Part shown: in pieces, positions 50,161-56,958 of the stretch
Position numbering within the stretch: position 1 is the stretch's first letter
Layout of the letters: every line of letters starts with the position of its first letter
From: Simiduia agarivorans SA1 = DSM 21679
GTDB lineage: Bacteria > Pseudomonadota > Gammaproteobacteria > Pseudomonadales > Cellvibrionaceae
DNA length: 64,000 bases
Reading direction: 5' to 3'
Assembly: GCF_000305785.2 (NCBI RefSeq)
Contig: NC_018868.3
Coordinates: forward strand, 2,886,001-2,950,000
Program-made: the position numbers and the translations under genes
The notes under the pieces: model-generated
Seen by the model: only the letters and a program-made list of their open reading frames with translations
What the model was told of the DNA's origin: nothing
Databases searched by the model: none

Positions 50161-50469
50161 ATGGCACGCAAAAAGCATCAGCATTACACCGAAGAATTCC
50201 GTAAAGAAGCGATAAAGCGCTCTGAACAGCCGGGTGCTACCCAAGCTTCCGTTGCGAAGGAGCTTGGGATTAGTGCCCAGCAGATCGCCAACTGGAAGCG
50301 TCAACTCACCCGCCTATCTGATAAGCAATTCAATACCTTGGATGGTGTGGATTACTCGAAGAAAGAAAGTGAGGAGATGCGTGAACTACGGCGAGAGAAT
50401 AAGCGCCTGAAAGAGGAGATGGAATTCTTAAAAAAGGTGTCTGCGTACTTCGCGAAAAACCAAGAGTGA
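50161..50469 (+). CDS. IS3-family OrfA (element A, copy 3)
   Basis: Protein identical to the OrfA of copies 1 and 2, 102 aa, with HTH, zipper and slippery A-run. Confidence 0.93.
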   Translation: MARKKHQHYTEEFRKEAIKRSEQPGATQASVAKELGISAQQIANWKRQLTRLSDKQFNTLDGVDYSKKESEEMRELRRENKRLKEEMEFLKKVSAYFAKNQE

Positions 50470-51332
50470 AGTACGCATTGATTTTGGAGTATGTTGGCCA
50501 ATACAGCATATCCCTGATGTGCGATGTACTAGGCGTACATAGATCTGGCTTCTATCGCTGGTGGGATGCTCCTAAAACCAAACGTGAGGCTCGTAAGGAA
50601 GAGTTAGGCGAACTGGTGAAAGACACCTTTGAGGAGTTTGAGGCTGCCTATGGAGCCCCAAGAATCGCTCAGGAGCTGAACGACCTAGGGCATAGGTGCT
50701 CAGTCAATTTTGTAGCCAAAATCATGCAGGAACAGGGTATTTTGGCCAGAAACGGCAAAGCCTTTAACTATGGCGGCCACGCATTAACGATGCACAATGT
50801 TGCGGACAACCTCCTTTGGCGCGACTTTTCGACTGACCGGCCGAATCAAAAATGGGTCACAGATATCACGTATGTTTGGGTGAAGAATCAGTGGCTATAT
50901 CTGGCAACTGTAATGGATCTGTATTCCCGTCGGATTATTGGCTGGAGCCTCGATACCGGCATGACTGAGCAGCTCATAACGCGGGCAATGCAGATGGCGA
51001 TTGATGCCAGAGGTGTGGCACCAGGTCTCATCGTCCATTCGGACCGAGGCACACAGTACCGCTCAAATAGCTACGTTGGCTTCTTGGAAAAGCACAAGAT
51101 CACGCGCAGCATGAGTAGAAAGGGTAATTGTTGGGACAATGCAGTAATGGAGTCGTTCTATGCACGACTAAAGGTTGAGCTTATCTATGCCAAGAACTAT
51201 CAGTCGATTGGTGAAGCTCGTTCGGGTATATTTGGGTACATTGAAGTCTTTTATAATCGCAAGAGAAGGCATTCAGCGAACGATGGGCTAAGTCCCGTTG
51301 ATTTCGAAGAGAACGCAGCAATAGCTGCATAA
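50466..51332 (+). CDS. IS3-family OrfB transposase (element A, copy 3)
   Basis: Identical in sequence to OrfB of copies 1 and 2, 288 aa with an intact DDE triad; GTG start overlapping orfA or a frameshift fusion. Confidence 0.95.
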   Translation: MKYALILEYVGQYSISLMCDVLGVHRSGFYRWWDAPKTKREARKEELGELVKDTFEEFEAAYGAPRIAQELNDLGHRCSVNFVAKIMQEQGILARNGKAFNYGGHALTMHNVADNLLWRDFSTDRPNQKWVTDITYVWVKNQWLYLATVMDLYSRRIIGWSLDTGMTEQLITRAMQMAIDARGVAPGLIVHSDRGTQYRSNSYVGFLEKHKITRSMSRKGNCWDNAVMESFYARLKVELIYAKNYQSIGEARSGIFGYIEVFYNRKRRHSANDGLSPVDFEENAAIAA

Positions 51333-51378
51333 GTAGAGTGTCTACTTTTTGTGGGGAACACCAGTTTAAAGGAGAGCT

Positions 51379-52221
51379 ATGAGTTTACTGATGAATATCT
51401 CTTTTGATTGTGAGTGCGGTGAGCATGTAAATGAAATAGTGTACGTACAACCCCCAGACTTCTCTGCTGAAAAGACCAAAGACAGTCAGACAGATTCTTG
51501 GCAAGAAGTGTACTGCCCTTCGTGTGATAAGGAATACACCATACAGGTTACAAATACATTTTATGGAGCTATGGCATCTACTGACTCCGGTAACATTGAT
51601 ATAAATTATGGAAACCCATATTACCCAGGGGATGATCAGGACGAGCTAAATTGGGTTATAGAAAGCCAGAATCAGATAGATATTTTCAAAGCTCAGATAT
51701 CCAGTGTGGAAAGACTTCTATCAATTGAGATTGAGGGTGATGCAAAATTTAGCATGCAGGTCATGCTGTATGGGCATGTGGTTGCTGCAGTTGAGGCGTA
51801 TTTATCTTCTACTTTTATTCATAATGTAACCAATTCAGATCGCCTAATACGCAAGCTTGTTGAAACTGATCCGACATTTTCAAAGCGCACATTTACGTTA
51901 AAAGAAATATTTGAAAAGAGGGAGTCAATTAAGCTTACAGTTGCCAACTACCTCAAAGACATAATCTTTCATGACTTGAAGAAGATAAAGCCAATGTATC
52001 GAGATGTATTCGAATACGATTTTGGTGACATATCTTGGCTGTTTCAGGCTGTGCTAGTCAGACATCATTGTGTCCATCGTGCTGGGTACGATAAAGATGG
52101 TAATAAAATTGAAGTATCGGATGAGGTTCTTAGGGATTTAGTTTTCAAATCGGTTGAGTTAGTAGAGGCTTTAGAAGTTCGGGCAAAAGAAATTGAATTT
52201 GATAACGAGTTACCGTTTTAA
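51379..52221 (+). CDS. cassette 16: zinc-ribbon protein with HEPN-like C-terminal domain
   Basis: 280-aa protein. The N-terminal 50 residues hold four cysteines (CECGE, then CPSCDKEY) forming a zinc ribbon. After a linker, a helical domain runs from about 120 to 275 with VAAVEAYLSSTFIHNV and ends in the motif LVRHHCVHRAG, which fits the Rx4H signature of HEPN ribonucleases (RiboL-PSP type). HEPN proteins cleave RNA in toxin-antitoxin and antiphage systems, so a defence role is possible. No partner NTase/antitoxin is adjacent. It starts 15 bp after IS copy 3 with AAGGAGAG upstream. Confidence 0.72.
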   Translation: MSLLMNISFDCECGEHVNEIVYVQPPDFSAEKTKDSQTDSWQEVYCPSCDKEYTIQVTNTFYGAMASTDSGNIDINYGNPYYPGDDQDELNWVIESQNQIDIFKAQISSVERLLSIEIEGDAKFSMQVMLYGHVVAAVEAYLSSTFIHNVTNSDRLIRKLVETDPTFSKRTFTLKEIFEKRESIKLTVANYLKDIIFHDLKKIKPMYRDVFEYDFGDISWLFQAVLVRHHCVHRAGYDKDGNKIEVSDEVLRDLVFKSVELVEALEVRAKEIEFDNELPF

Positions 52222-52311
52222 ACATAACAAGCGCATCTTGTTCGCAGCACAAAAGTCGTGCTGCGGGACGGCTGCGCTGTCGCTTCGCCGCCCCAAATGC
52301 GGGCGTTAGCC
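52222..52311 (+). other. attC site 16
   Basis: R'' ACATAAC to R' GTTAGCC, 90 bp, GCGCATCTTGTTCGCAGCAC / GTGCTGCGGGAC inner stem, the end as in sites 7, 11 and 19. Confidence 0.9.
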
Positions 52312-52318
52312 AAATACC

Positions 52319-52816
52319 ATGTCCAAGAAACTTAAGACGAAATATAGAGAGTACGTTGATCATCCACGGTACGGTCGCAAGCCGATATACTCTGGTAGTA
52401 AAATGACCGCTGAGATGGCAGCAGATGCCCACTGGAGCTTTGACAAGGAAAATGTGTTTCCTGAAACCGCTATCCCTGCAAATACAGATAAGCAAAACTA
52501 CTCCATATTTCCACGTAAGTTTTATGTGGATATAGAGCGGTGTTGTACCCAGTGTAAACGTTGGTTCATATTTTTTTCGGTAGAGCAAAGGTTTTGGTTT
52601 GAAGAGCTGGGCTTCTATGTAGATGCTGATTGCACCAAATGTATTGACTGTAGAAAAAATGATCAGAACTTTAAATTAATGCAGAAGAGGTACCAGGTGC
52701 TAAACGTGAAATCAGACCGGAACGCAAAAGAGACGTCAGAGCTTAAAAAGATCGCGTTAGAGTTATTTCAACTTGGGTATATCAAAGATAAAACCAAGGT
52801 GGATCGAATTGGCTAA
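52319..52816 (+). CDS. cassette 17: zinc-ribbon domain protein, unknown function
   Basis: 165-aa basic protein. It starts with YREYVDHPRYGRKPIYSG, typical of a family of uncharacterised zinc-ribbon proteins, followed by ERCCTQCKRWFIFFSVEQRFWFEELGFYVDADCTKCIDCRK with three CxxC pairs. The C-terminal helix is charged. It may bind nucleic acid or protein; no activity can be inferred. Stop TAA lies in R'' of attC 17. Confidence 0.7.
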   Translation: MSKKLKTKYREYVDHPRYGRKPIYSGSKMTAEMAADAHWSFDKENVFPETAIPANTDKQNYSIFPRKFYVDIERCCTQCKRWFIFFSVEQRFWFEELGFYVDADCTKCIDCRKNDQNFKLMQKRYQVLNVKSDRNAKETSELKKIALELFQLGYIKDKTKVDRIG

Positions 52817-52885
52817 CAAGGCAAACCATCCGACCAAAAACACTCGCTCCGCTCGCGTTTTGGTCGGCTGTTTGCGGCGTTATGA
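52811..52885 (+). other. attC site 17
   Basis: R'' GGCTAAC to R' GTTATGA, 75 bp, inner stem ATCCGACCAAAA / TTTTGGTCGG. Confidence 0.9.
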
Positions 52886-52895
52886 GCAATAAGAG

Positions 52896-53327
52896 ATGAA
52901 GAGTATCGTTCTTACAGCGCTATTGGTATCAAGTTTTGCGACAGCTAGTGGCGGTCCAGAGATCGTAGAACTAACTCATTCATCGGCAACCGATCTTGGG
53001 TTTACTATATCGACTAAGGAAGAAGGATCATCGATACAAGTCGTGCTCAGAGGTCCAGCACAGAGTAATGATTCATGCACGGCATCAAGAAGCGGTGTCT
53101 TCCTGTTGGATTCCCAGGGGCAAGAGATCATAACTTACATTACTGAACTGCCGGTTTCACCAATGCAACCGGAGGCATCGGGTTATTACATTGATAAGGG
53201 TCAAACTATGGGTGTATTCATAGATTATCTGTGCTCAAAAGGTGATATTGCTTTGGGTAAGCGGTACACAGTGCCATCAATTAGTAATTGGCTCATAACA
53301 AGTAAAGGCAAACCGACGCGCAAATAG
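52896..53327 (+). CDS. cassette 18: exported protein whose C-terminus is encoded by attC
   Basis: 143-aa protein with a signal peptide (MKSIVLTALLVSSFATA) and a beta-rich mature part with two cysteines (NDSCTASRSGVF, IDYLCSKGDIALG). The frame continues through R'' and the left arm of attC 18 and stops at TAG 53325-53327, so the last residues (ITSKGKPTRK) come from the recombination site. No family recognised. Confidence 0.68.
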   Translation: MKSIVLTALLVSSFATASGGPEIVELTHSSATDLGFTISTKEEGSSIQVVLRGPAQSNDSCTASRSGVFLLDSQGQEIITYITELPVSPMQPEASGYYIDKGQTMGVFIDYLCSKGDIALGKRYTVPSISNWLITSKGKPTRK

Positions 53328-53354
53328 CGCGCGCGGTTGCTTTAGGCGTTATAT
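53293..53354 (+). other. attC site 18
   Basis: R'' TCATAAC to R' GTTATAT, 62 bp. Near-copy of attC 1. The left part overlaps the coding end of cassette 18. Confidence 0.9.
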
Positions 53355-53360
53355 TTTTCG

Positions 53361-53807
53361 ATGAAAGAACTTAAGGCTTACATTTCGATAGTTGGCGCAA
53401 GTGTCGTTTGTGTAGTATTTGTGTATGTATTCTTTGGGATATATCTACAATATGATGCGCAGAAAAAGTCGCAGGAGGTAGATGCAAGTATTGATCTCTG
53501 GCTAAAGAATAAGCCAGAAAGATACTCATATACTATTCGCGAAGGTTGTATGCTCTACGACTCCTATCAAGTAATACACCTTGGAAACGAAGTTAAGTAT
53601 TTTGATCTGCAAAAGAAAGAGTATCCGTTTGACTACATGCAGATAATCGATGTTTTCGAGAGGTTAAAAAAGGCCAAAAGTGAAGCGAACACTCTTGAAG
53701 TGGAATATCACCCATTAGGGTTTCCAAAGAGCATAAAAGTGGACTGGGATTACGAAACATACGATGATGAGTGTTTCATCATTGTTGAAGATTTTCAGCA
53801 AATATAA
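53361..53807 (+). CDS. cassette 19: DUF6174-like membrane-anchored protein
   Basis: 148-aa protein with an N-terminal TM (ISIVGASVVCVVFVYVFFGIYL). The exported part reads WLKNKPERYSYTIREGCMLY ... YFDLQKKEYPFDYMQIIDVFERLKKAK, then VEYHPLGFPKSIKVDWDYETYDDECFII. The W-x-YSYT, Cys, length of the loop and the final H-P-x-G-FPKSI-VD pattern match DUF6174 as I recall it. Function unknown. Stop TAA lies in R''. Confidence 0.7.
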   Translation: MKELKAYISIVGASVVCVVFVYVFFGIYLQYDAQKKSQEVDASIDLWLKNKPERYSYTIREGCMLYDSYQVIHLGNEVKYFDLQKKEYPFDYMQIIDVFERLKKAKSEANTLEVEYHPLGFPKSIKVDWDYETYDDECFIIVEDFQQI

Positions 53808-53887
53808 CAAGTGTATTTTGTACGCCGCTAAATGCGCGGCGGGACGGCTCCGCTGTCGCTCCGCCGCCCCAAATACAGGCGTTAAGT
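53802..53887 (+). other. attC site 19
   Basis: R'' ATATAAC to R' GTTAAGT, 86 bp, near-copy of attC 7. Last well-preserved site of the array. Confidence 0.92.
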
Positions 53888-53889
53888 GA

Positions 53890-54291
53890 ATGAAGAGAAT
53901 AAATTTCGAGCCTACGATACTTGGGGTTGCAAATTTCGCAATGTATATAGGGGGCGTTATGGCCTTTTGGGCAATTGCATTTGCAGGTAGCTGCCCGGCA
54001 AAGGGTCGGTGTGGCGCCCCAATTGAGCCGATGCTGGTATTTATAGTGTTGCATTGGTTGGTGGTAGGGTTTGTTATAAAGAAAAATCTTACAGTTGCAA
54101 AATGGATGATGGTGTTTACTGGGGTAGTGCCTTTTTTTTCGATGGGGTTTGTCTATTACTATTCGAGCGAAGATATGTATCAGTATCTAAATATATATAG
54201 CGTATATCTGTTCGTGTTCGGGTTAGTGTATACGGCGTACCTATTTTTTAGCCGTGAAGTAAGAGAATATGAAAGAAATAAAAACACCTAG
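53890..54291 (+). CDS. cassette 20: four-TM membrane protein, unknown function
   Basis: 133-aa protein with four TM helices (LGVANFAMYIGGVMAFWAIAF, MLVFIVLHWLVVGFVI, WMMVFTGVVPFFSMGFVYYY and YSVYLFVFGLVYTAYLFF) and a short Cys-containing loop (GSCPAKGRCGAP). No family recognised. Its stop TAG corresponds to the degraded R'' of the following site. Confidence 0.65.
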   Translation: MKRINFEPTILGVANFAMYIGGVMAFWAIAFAGSCPAKGRCGAPIEPMLVFIVLHWLVVGFVIKKNLTVAKWMMVFTGVVPFFSMGFVYYYSSEDMYQYLNIYSVYLFVFGLVYTAYLFFSREVREYERNKNT

Positions 54292-54365
54292 CAAGGGTGG
54301 CTAATTCGGGGCTATCTCCGCGGTACTCCATACACTCGCCCCTGCCACCTGCATTTTGGTTAAAT
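54286..54365 (+). other. attC site 20 (degenerate)
   Basis: A relative of attC 4/5 (AGGGTGGCTAATTCGGGGCTATCTCC ... CCCTGCCACCTGCATT) with several changes: R'' reads ACCTAGC and the GGCGTT before R' is lost. Probably inactive. Confidence 0.75.
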
Positions 54366-54375
54366 CAGGATTAAA

Positions 54376-54654
54376 GTGAAATGCGCTATCGGGGTTATTT
54401 CTGTAGTTATTTTAGTGTCGATATTTTTTCTCGCTAAAGAGTGGGATGAGTGTTCTTTTACTGAAGAATATGCAACAGAGATAGTTATTCGGTCTTTGTC
54501 AAAGTCGCAGAACTCAAAGAATTTGAGTGATCCGAGTTTCATAGAGGGCGATTGCTCTTATAGCTATTTGTACAAAGACGAAAATAGCGAAATATCTTAT
54601 GTTTTTACCAGTTGGGGTGAGGTGCATAAATGGGATTATGTGCGTGATAAATAG
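54376..54654 (+). CDS. cassette 21: small membrane-anchored protein, unknown function
   Basis: 92-aa protein from GTG 54376 with an N-terminal TM or signal (AIGVISVVILVSIFFLA) and a short exported part containing two cysteines (DECSFTEEY, EGDCSYSYLY). The cysteines and the YVFTSWGEVHKWDYV end suggest a secreted beta fold. No family recognised. An overlapping ATG at 54381 is in another frame. Confidence 0.55.
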   Translation: MKCAIGVISVVILVSIFFLAKEWDECSFTEEYATEIVIRSLSKSQNSKNLSDPSFIEGDCSYSYLYKDENSEISYVFTSWGEVHKWDYVRDK

Positions 54655-54660
54655 CGCAAG

Positions 54661-54850
54661 TCATAACAGTCGGATTGGTATGCCTTACTAAACACCTGCG
54701 ATAGATTTAGTATTTTAAGATGTAGTCAGATATGATGTCGAAAGAGATAACCTCGAAAGCATTTTTGTTTCTGCGCTTGAGAAAATATGATTTCTCTTAA
54801 CAATGCAATGGTCCGGTTCGCCACCATAGATTCTGTTTAAGGCGTTAGGT
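54661..54850 (+). other. possible long or decayed attC
   Basis: Starts TCATAAC (54661) and ends GGCGTTAGGT (R' at 54844-54850), 190 bp, but without clear pairing between the arms. It may be two remnants of sites or a deleted cassette. No gene is visible in it. Confidence 0.3.
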
Positions 54851-54854
54851 GGTG

Positions 54855-55181
54855 ATGAAGATTATAATTTTTTCAATAGCTCTCTTGATTTCATTGACCT
54901 CCTGTACGGCAAATAAACTGAATAAGACAGATTCAGAATGTGTATTTAAGCCGCTTACTCAGGAAGAATATTATGAACTTAAGGAACTTGCGTTACTTCC
55001 AAGAGAGGTACAGGTTTGTGTCAGCCAATATATAGACGAGCATCGAGAGAAGAGATGTCTTATATGTTCCAAGAAATCGGGAAGCGATGAGTGCCTTGGT
55101 CGAGGGTATACGACATATATGCATGTCGAATACAATGTATGGATTCAGGCATATTCAGAGTGCCAGAAAATGAAAAACTAA
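54855..55181 (+). CDS. cassette 22: small lipoprotein, unknown function
   Basis: 108-aa protein with signal MKIIIFSIALLISLTSC, i.e. a lipobox LTSC. The mature part is Cys-rich (CVFKPLTQEEY, CVSQYIDEHREKRCLICSKKSGSDECLG), which suggests disulfides in the periplasm. No family recognised. It follows an R' core at 54844. A CTAACAAACG directly after its stop looks like a lone R'' half without a right arm, the end of the array. Confidence 0.62.
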   Translation: MKIIIFSIALLISLTSCTANKLNKTDSECVFKPLTQEEYYELKELALLPREVQVCVSQYIDEHREKRCLICSKKSGSDECLGRGYTTYMHVEYNVWIQAYSECQKMKN

Positions 55182-55262
55182 CAAACGAGTGTGATTTTGT
55201 TAGAGCTTTTGGCATGAACAACTTTCGTTTCACTTTATATACATATCAATAGGGAAATTCCG

Positions 55263-55538
55263 ATGTTAAGAGCGCTGCTGTGCGGGTTGTTGGTCGTGTG
55301 GGTTTCGGGCTGTGTTACGGTACCTGTCTCAGAAAAGAAGACCTATACCTGTGAATTGTCTACCGACAAGAAGGTGTTAAAGGTTATTGACGTGGCTGAG
55401 GCGACCAATACCTACTATGACGTTGTTGGCTTGGCGCTGTCGCCCATTCTGGTGCCCACCACTGCTATCGTTTCCGGTGCTTATGTCCTGATCAATAATA
55501 CGTATCACTTGGGCGAAGAAGCCATCAAGTGTGGTTGA
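55263..55538 (+). CDS. small lipoprotein, unknown function
   Basis: 91-aa predicted lipoprotein with the lipobox VSGC (Cys 17), a short Cys-containing mature part (YTCELSTDKKVLKVIDVAEAT) and a hydrophobic stretch near 55-75 (VVGLALSPILVPTTAIVSGAYVLI). Codon use and base composition return to those of the chromosome here, so it seems to be outside the cassette array. No recognised family. Confidence 0.65.
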   Translation: MLRALLCGLLVVWVSGCVTVPVSEKKTYTCELSTDKKVLKVIDVAEATNTYYDVVGLALSPILVPTTAIVSGAYVLINNTYHLGEEAIKCG

Positions 55539-55587
55539 TTGGTCTTTCCTGATGCCGTGATCGCCCCGTTCGATGAGTATCACTCAT

Positions 55588-55618
55588 GTCTGCCGCCGCT
55601 ATTAGAGTGGCGGCAGAC
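55588..55618. terminator. hairpin between the lipoprotein and tetR genes
   Basis: GTCTGCCGCC / GGCGGCAGAC, a 10-bp perfect stem between convergent genes. It has no T-run, so it is a candidate rather than a clear terminator. Confidence 0.5.
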
Positions 55619-55636
55619 ACCATAAATTAACGTCAC

Positions 55637-56176
55637 TCAGTCGCTCACCTTGCGACAAACCTCAAATAATTCCTTCACCAGATCTTCATCATCCAACGCG
55701 CGGGCGATGGCCATGCCGCCAATCATCAGCACGCTGGCTTTGATGGCGGCCTGGCGTTTCTCTGGCGTTTTGGAAAATTGCTCGATAAACCCGCGGAATA
55801 CATGGGTATACGCGGCCCGCACTTCAGGATCGCGTTGACTGACGTCGGTGGTAAGAAAGGCCAGTGGGCAGCCCAGGGTTTCGCCGCGGCGGTGAGTTTC
55901 GCTCAGGTAGCCGTTAATCATGGACTGGCGGTCGGGGCGCTCAGGCAGGCTATCCAGCAGTGCCTGTTGTGCCCTGCGGGCAGCATGGGGAATGGCTTCG
56001 GCGTATAGCGCGGCTTTGGATTTGAAATGGGCGTAGAAGGCCCCGCGCGTGAGCCCCGCTGCCTCCATCACCTGGTTGACGCCCACCTGTTCATAACCGT
56101 AGCGGGTAAACAGCCCCGCCGCCGCGTCCAGGATGGCGTTGCGCGTGTCTTGTTTATGAGATGCCGACCAGCCCAT
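55637..56176 (-). CDS. TetR-family repressor
   Basis: 179-aa regulator. The N-terminal HTH is typical (TRNAILDAAAGLFTRYGYEQVGVNQVMEAAGLTRGAFYAHFKSKAALYAEA), and the ligand domain is helical with GCPLAFLTTDVS, as in the NemR/AcrR-like group that often controls detoxification genes. It is divergent from the GST-like gene, and a palindrome in the 85-bp gap is a probable operator, so it likely represses both itself and the GST. Confidence 0.9.
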   Translation of the reverse strand: MGWSASHKQDTRNAILDAAAGLFTRYGYEQVGVNQVMEAAGLTRGAFYAHFKSKAALYAEAIPHAARRAQQALLDSLPERPDRQSMINGYLSETHRRGETLGCPLAFLTTDVSQRDPEVRAAYTHVFRGFIEQFSKTPEKRQAAIKASVLMIGGMAIARALDDEDLVKELFEVCRKVSD

Positions 56177-56190
56177 GGTGTGATTCCTGA

Positions 56191-56210
56191 AATATGATGT
56201 TGATCATATT
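56191..56210. promoter_or_regulatory. probable TetR-family operator
   Basis: The perfect inverted repeat AATATGAT-gttg-ATCATATT lies between the divergent tetR and GST genes, 15 bp from the tetR start and 51 bp from the GST start. Confidence 0.8.
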
Positions 56211-56261
56211 GTCATTTTGATTAGGCTGTTTCAACACACCCCGATCAAAGGAGACACAGGG

Positions 56262-56903
56262 ATGACCGTGCATATTTATGGTCCGCAATTCAGTAATTTT
56301 GTTCGCAGCGTGCAGTGGGTCTGTGAGGAGAAAGGCATTGATTACCAGATTGGCTTCGAACTCCAGGACAGCCCGGTAGAGTTCAAGGGCGAGCAACACC
56401 GGGCCTGGCACCCCTATCTTAAATTACCCGTTCTGGTGCACGAAAACCGCGCGTTAGCGGAAACAGCGCCGATTTGCCGCTATCTGGACAATGCCTTTGA
56501 CGGCCCGGCGCTACAGCCAGTAGATGCCTGGGCCCGTGCGGAATGCGATAGCTGGTGCCAGCTGGTGAGTATTTACATCGATAAGGCCATCGTGCGCGAT
56601 TACCTGCTCGAGCTGTATTTTCCCAAAACGGACGACGGCAAACCCAGAATGGACGTGGTGATGGCAAACCTGCCGGCGGCAAAAGCCGCGCTTGCGGTGT
56701 TGGCGCAGCAGCTGGGCAATAAGCCCTACCTCATGGGTGAGCACTTTACTCTGGTTGATGCTATCGCGGGGCCCATTGTCTGCTACGCCGCGGGGCTGGA
56801 AGGTAAAGTTGCGCTGGTAGACGCCGCGTCGCCATTGCGTGCTTACGTTGCGCGTTTGCAGGCGCGTAAAAGTTCAGCCAAGGTATTGCAAGTCACGGGT
56901 TGA
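56262..56903 (+). CDS. glutathione S-transferase family protein
   Basis: 213-aa cytosolic protein. The thioredoxin-like N-terminal domain (VHIYGPQFSNFVRSVQWVCEEKGIDYQI) includes the HPYLKLPVLVHENRALAETAPICRYLD segment with the cis-Pro and the ETA glutathione-contact residues. The C-terminal domain is helical (YLMGEHFTLVDAIAGPIVCYA). Probably detoxifies electrophiles; the substrate is unknown. ATG 56262 has AAAGGAGA upstream. Controlled by the divergent TetR-type gene through the palindrome at 56191. Confidence 0.88.
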   Translation: MTVHIYGPQFSNFVRSVQWVCEEKGIDYQIGFELQDSPVEFKGEQHRAWHPYLKLPVLVHENRALAETAPICRYLDNAFDGPALQPVDAWARAECDSWCQLVSIYIDKAIVRDYLLELYFPKTDDGKPRMDVVMANLPAAKAALAVLAQQLGNKPYLMGEHFTLVDAIAGPIVCYAAGLEGKVALVDAASPLRAYVARLQARKSSAKVLQVTG

Positions 56904-56958
56904 TTGACGCCGATCACTCGCCCTAACATAGCGCCTCTTATTCACAGGAAGTGGCGCT

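Larger units (their letters stand above)
50096..51363 (+). mobile_element. IS3-family element A, copy 3 (flanks do not match)
   Basis: 1268 bp, same products as copies 1 and 2. The left flank is ATT (50093-50095), the right flank GTT (51364-51366), and the first base is C instead of T. The lack of a matching target duplication suggests recombination between copies or a later rearrangement. Confidence 0.92.
38894..55190 (+). mobile_element. integron gene-cassette array without integrase (CALIN-like)
   Basis: About 22 short genes on one strand, each followed by an imperfect palindrome starting RYYYAAC and ending GTTRRRY, i.e. attC sites. The first R' core (GTTATGT) is at 38894. The last intact site ends at 53887 and decayed remains continue to about 55190. 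No tyrosine recombinase of the IntI type is encoded in the window. Cassettes are visibly AT-richer than the flanks. Three copies of one IS3 element and one of another have inserted. Confidence 0.92.

Noticed and set aside
40035..51363. The IS3 copies being cassettes themselves
   Set aside because: None has an attC at its own 3' end, and copies 1 and 2 have target-site duplications, so they came by transposition.
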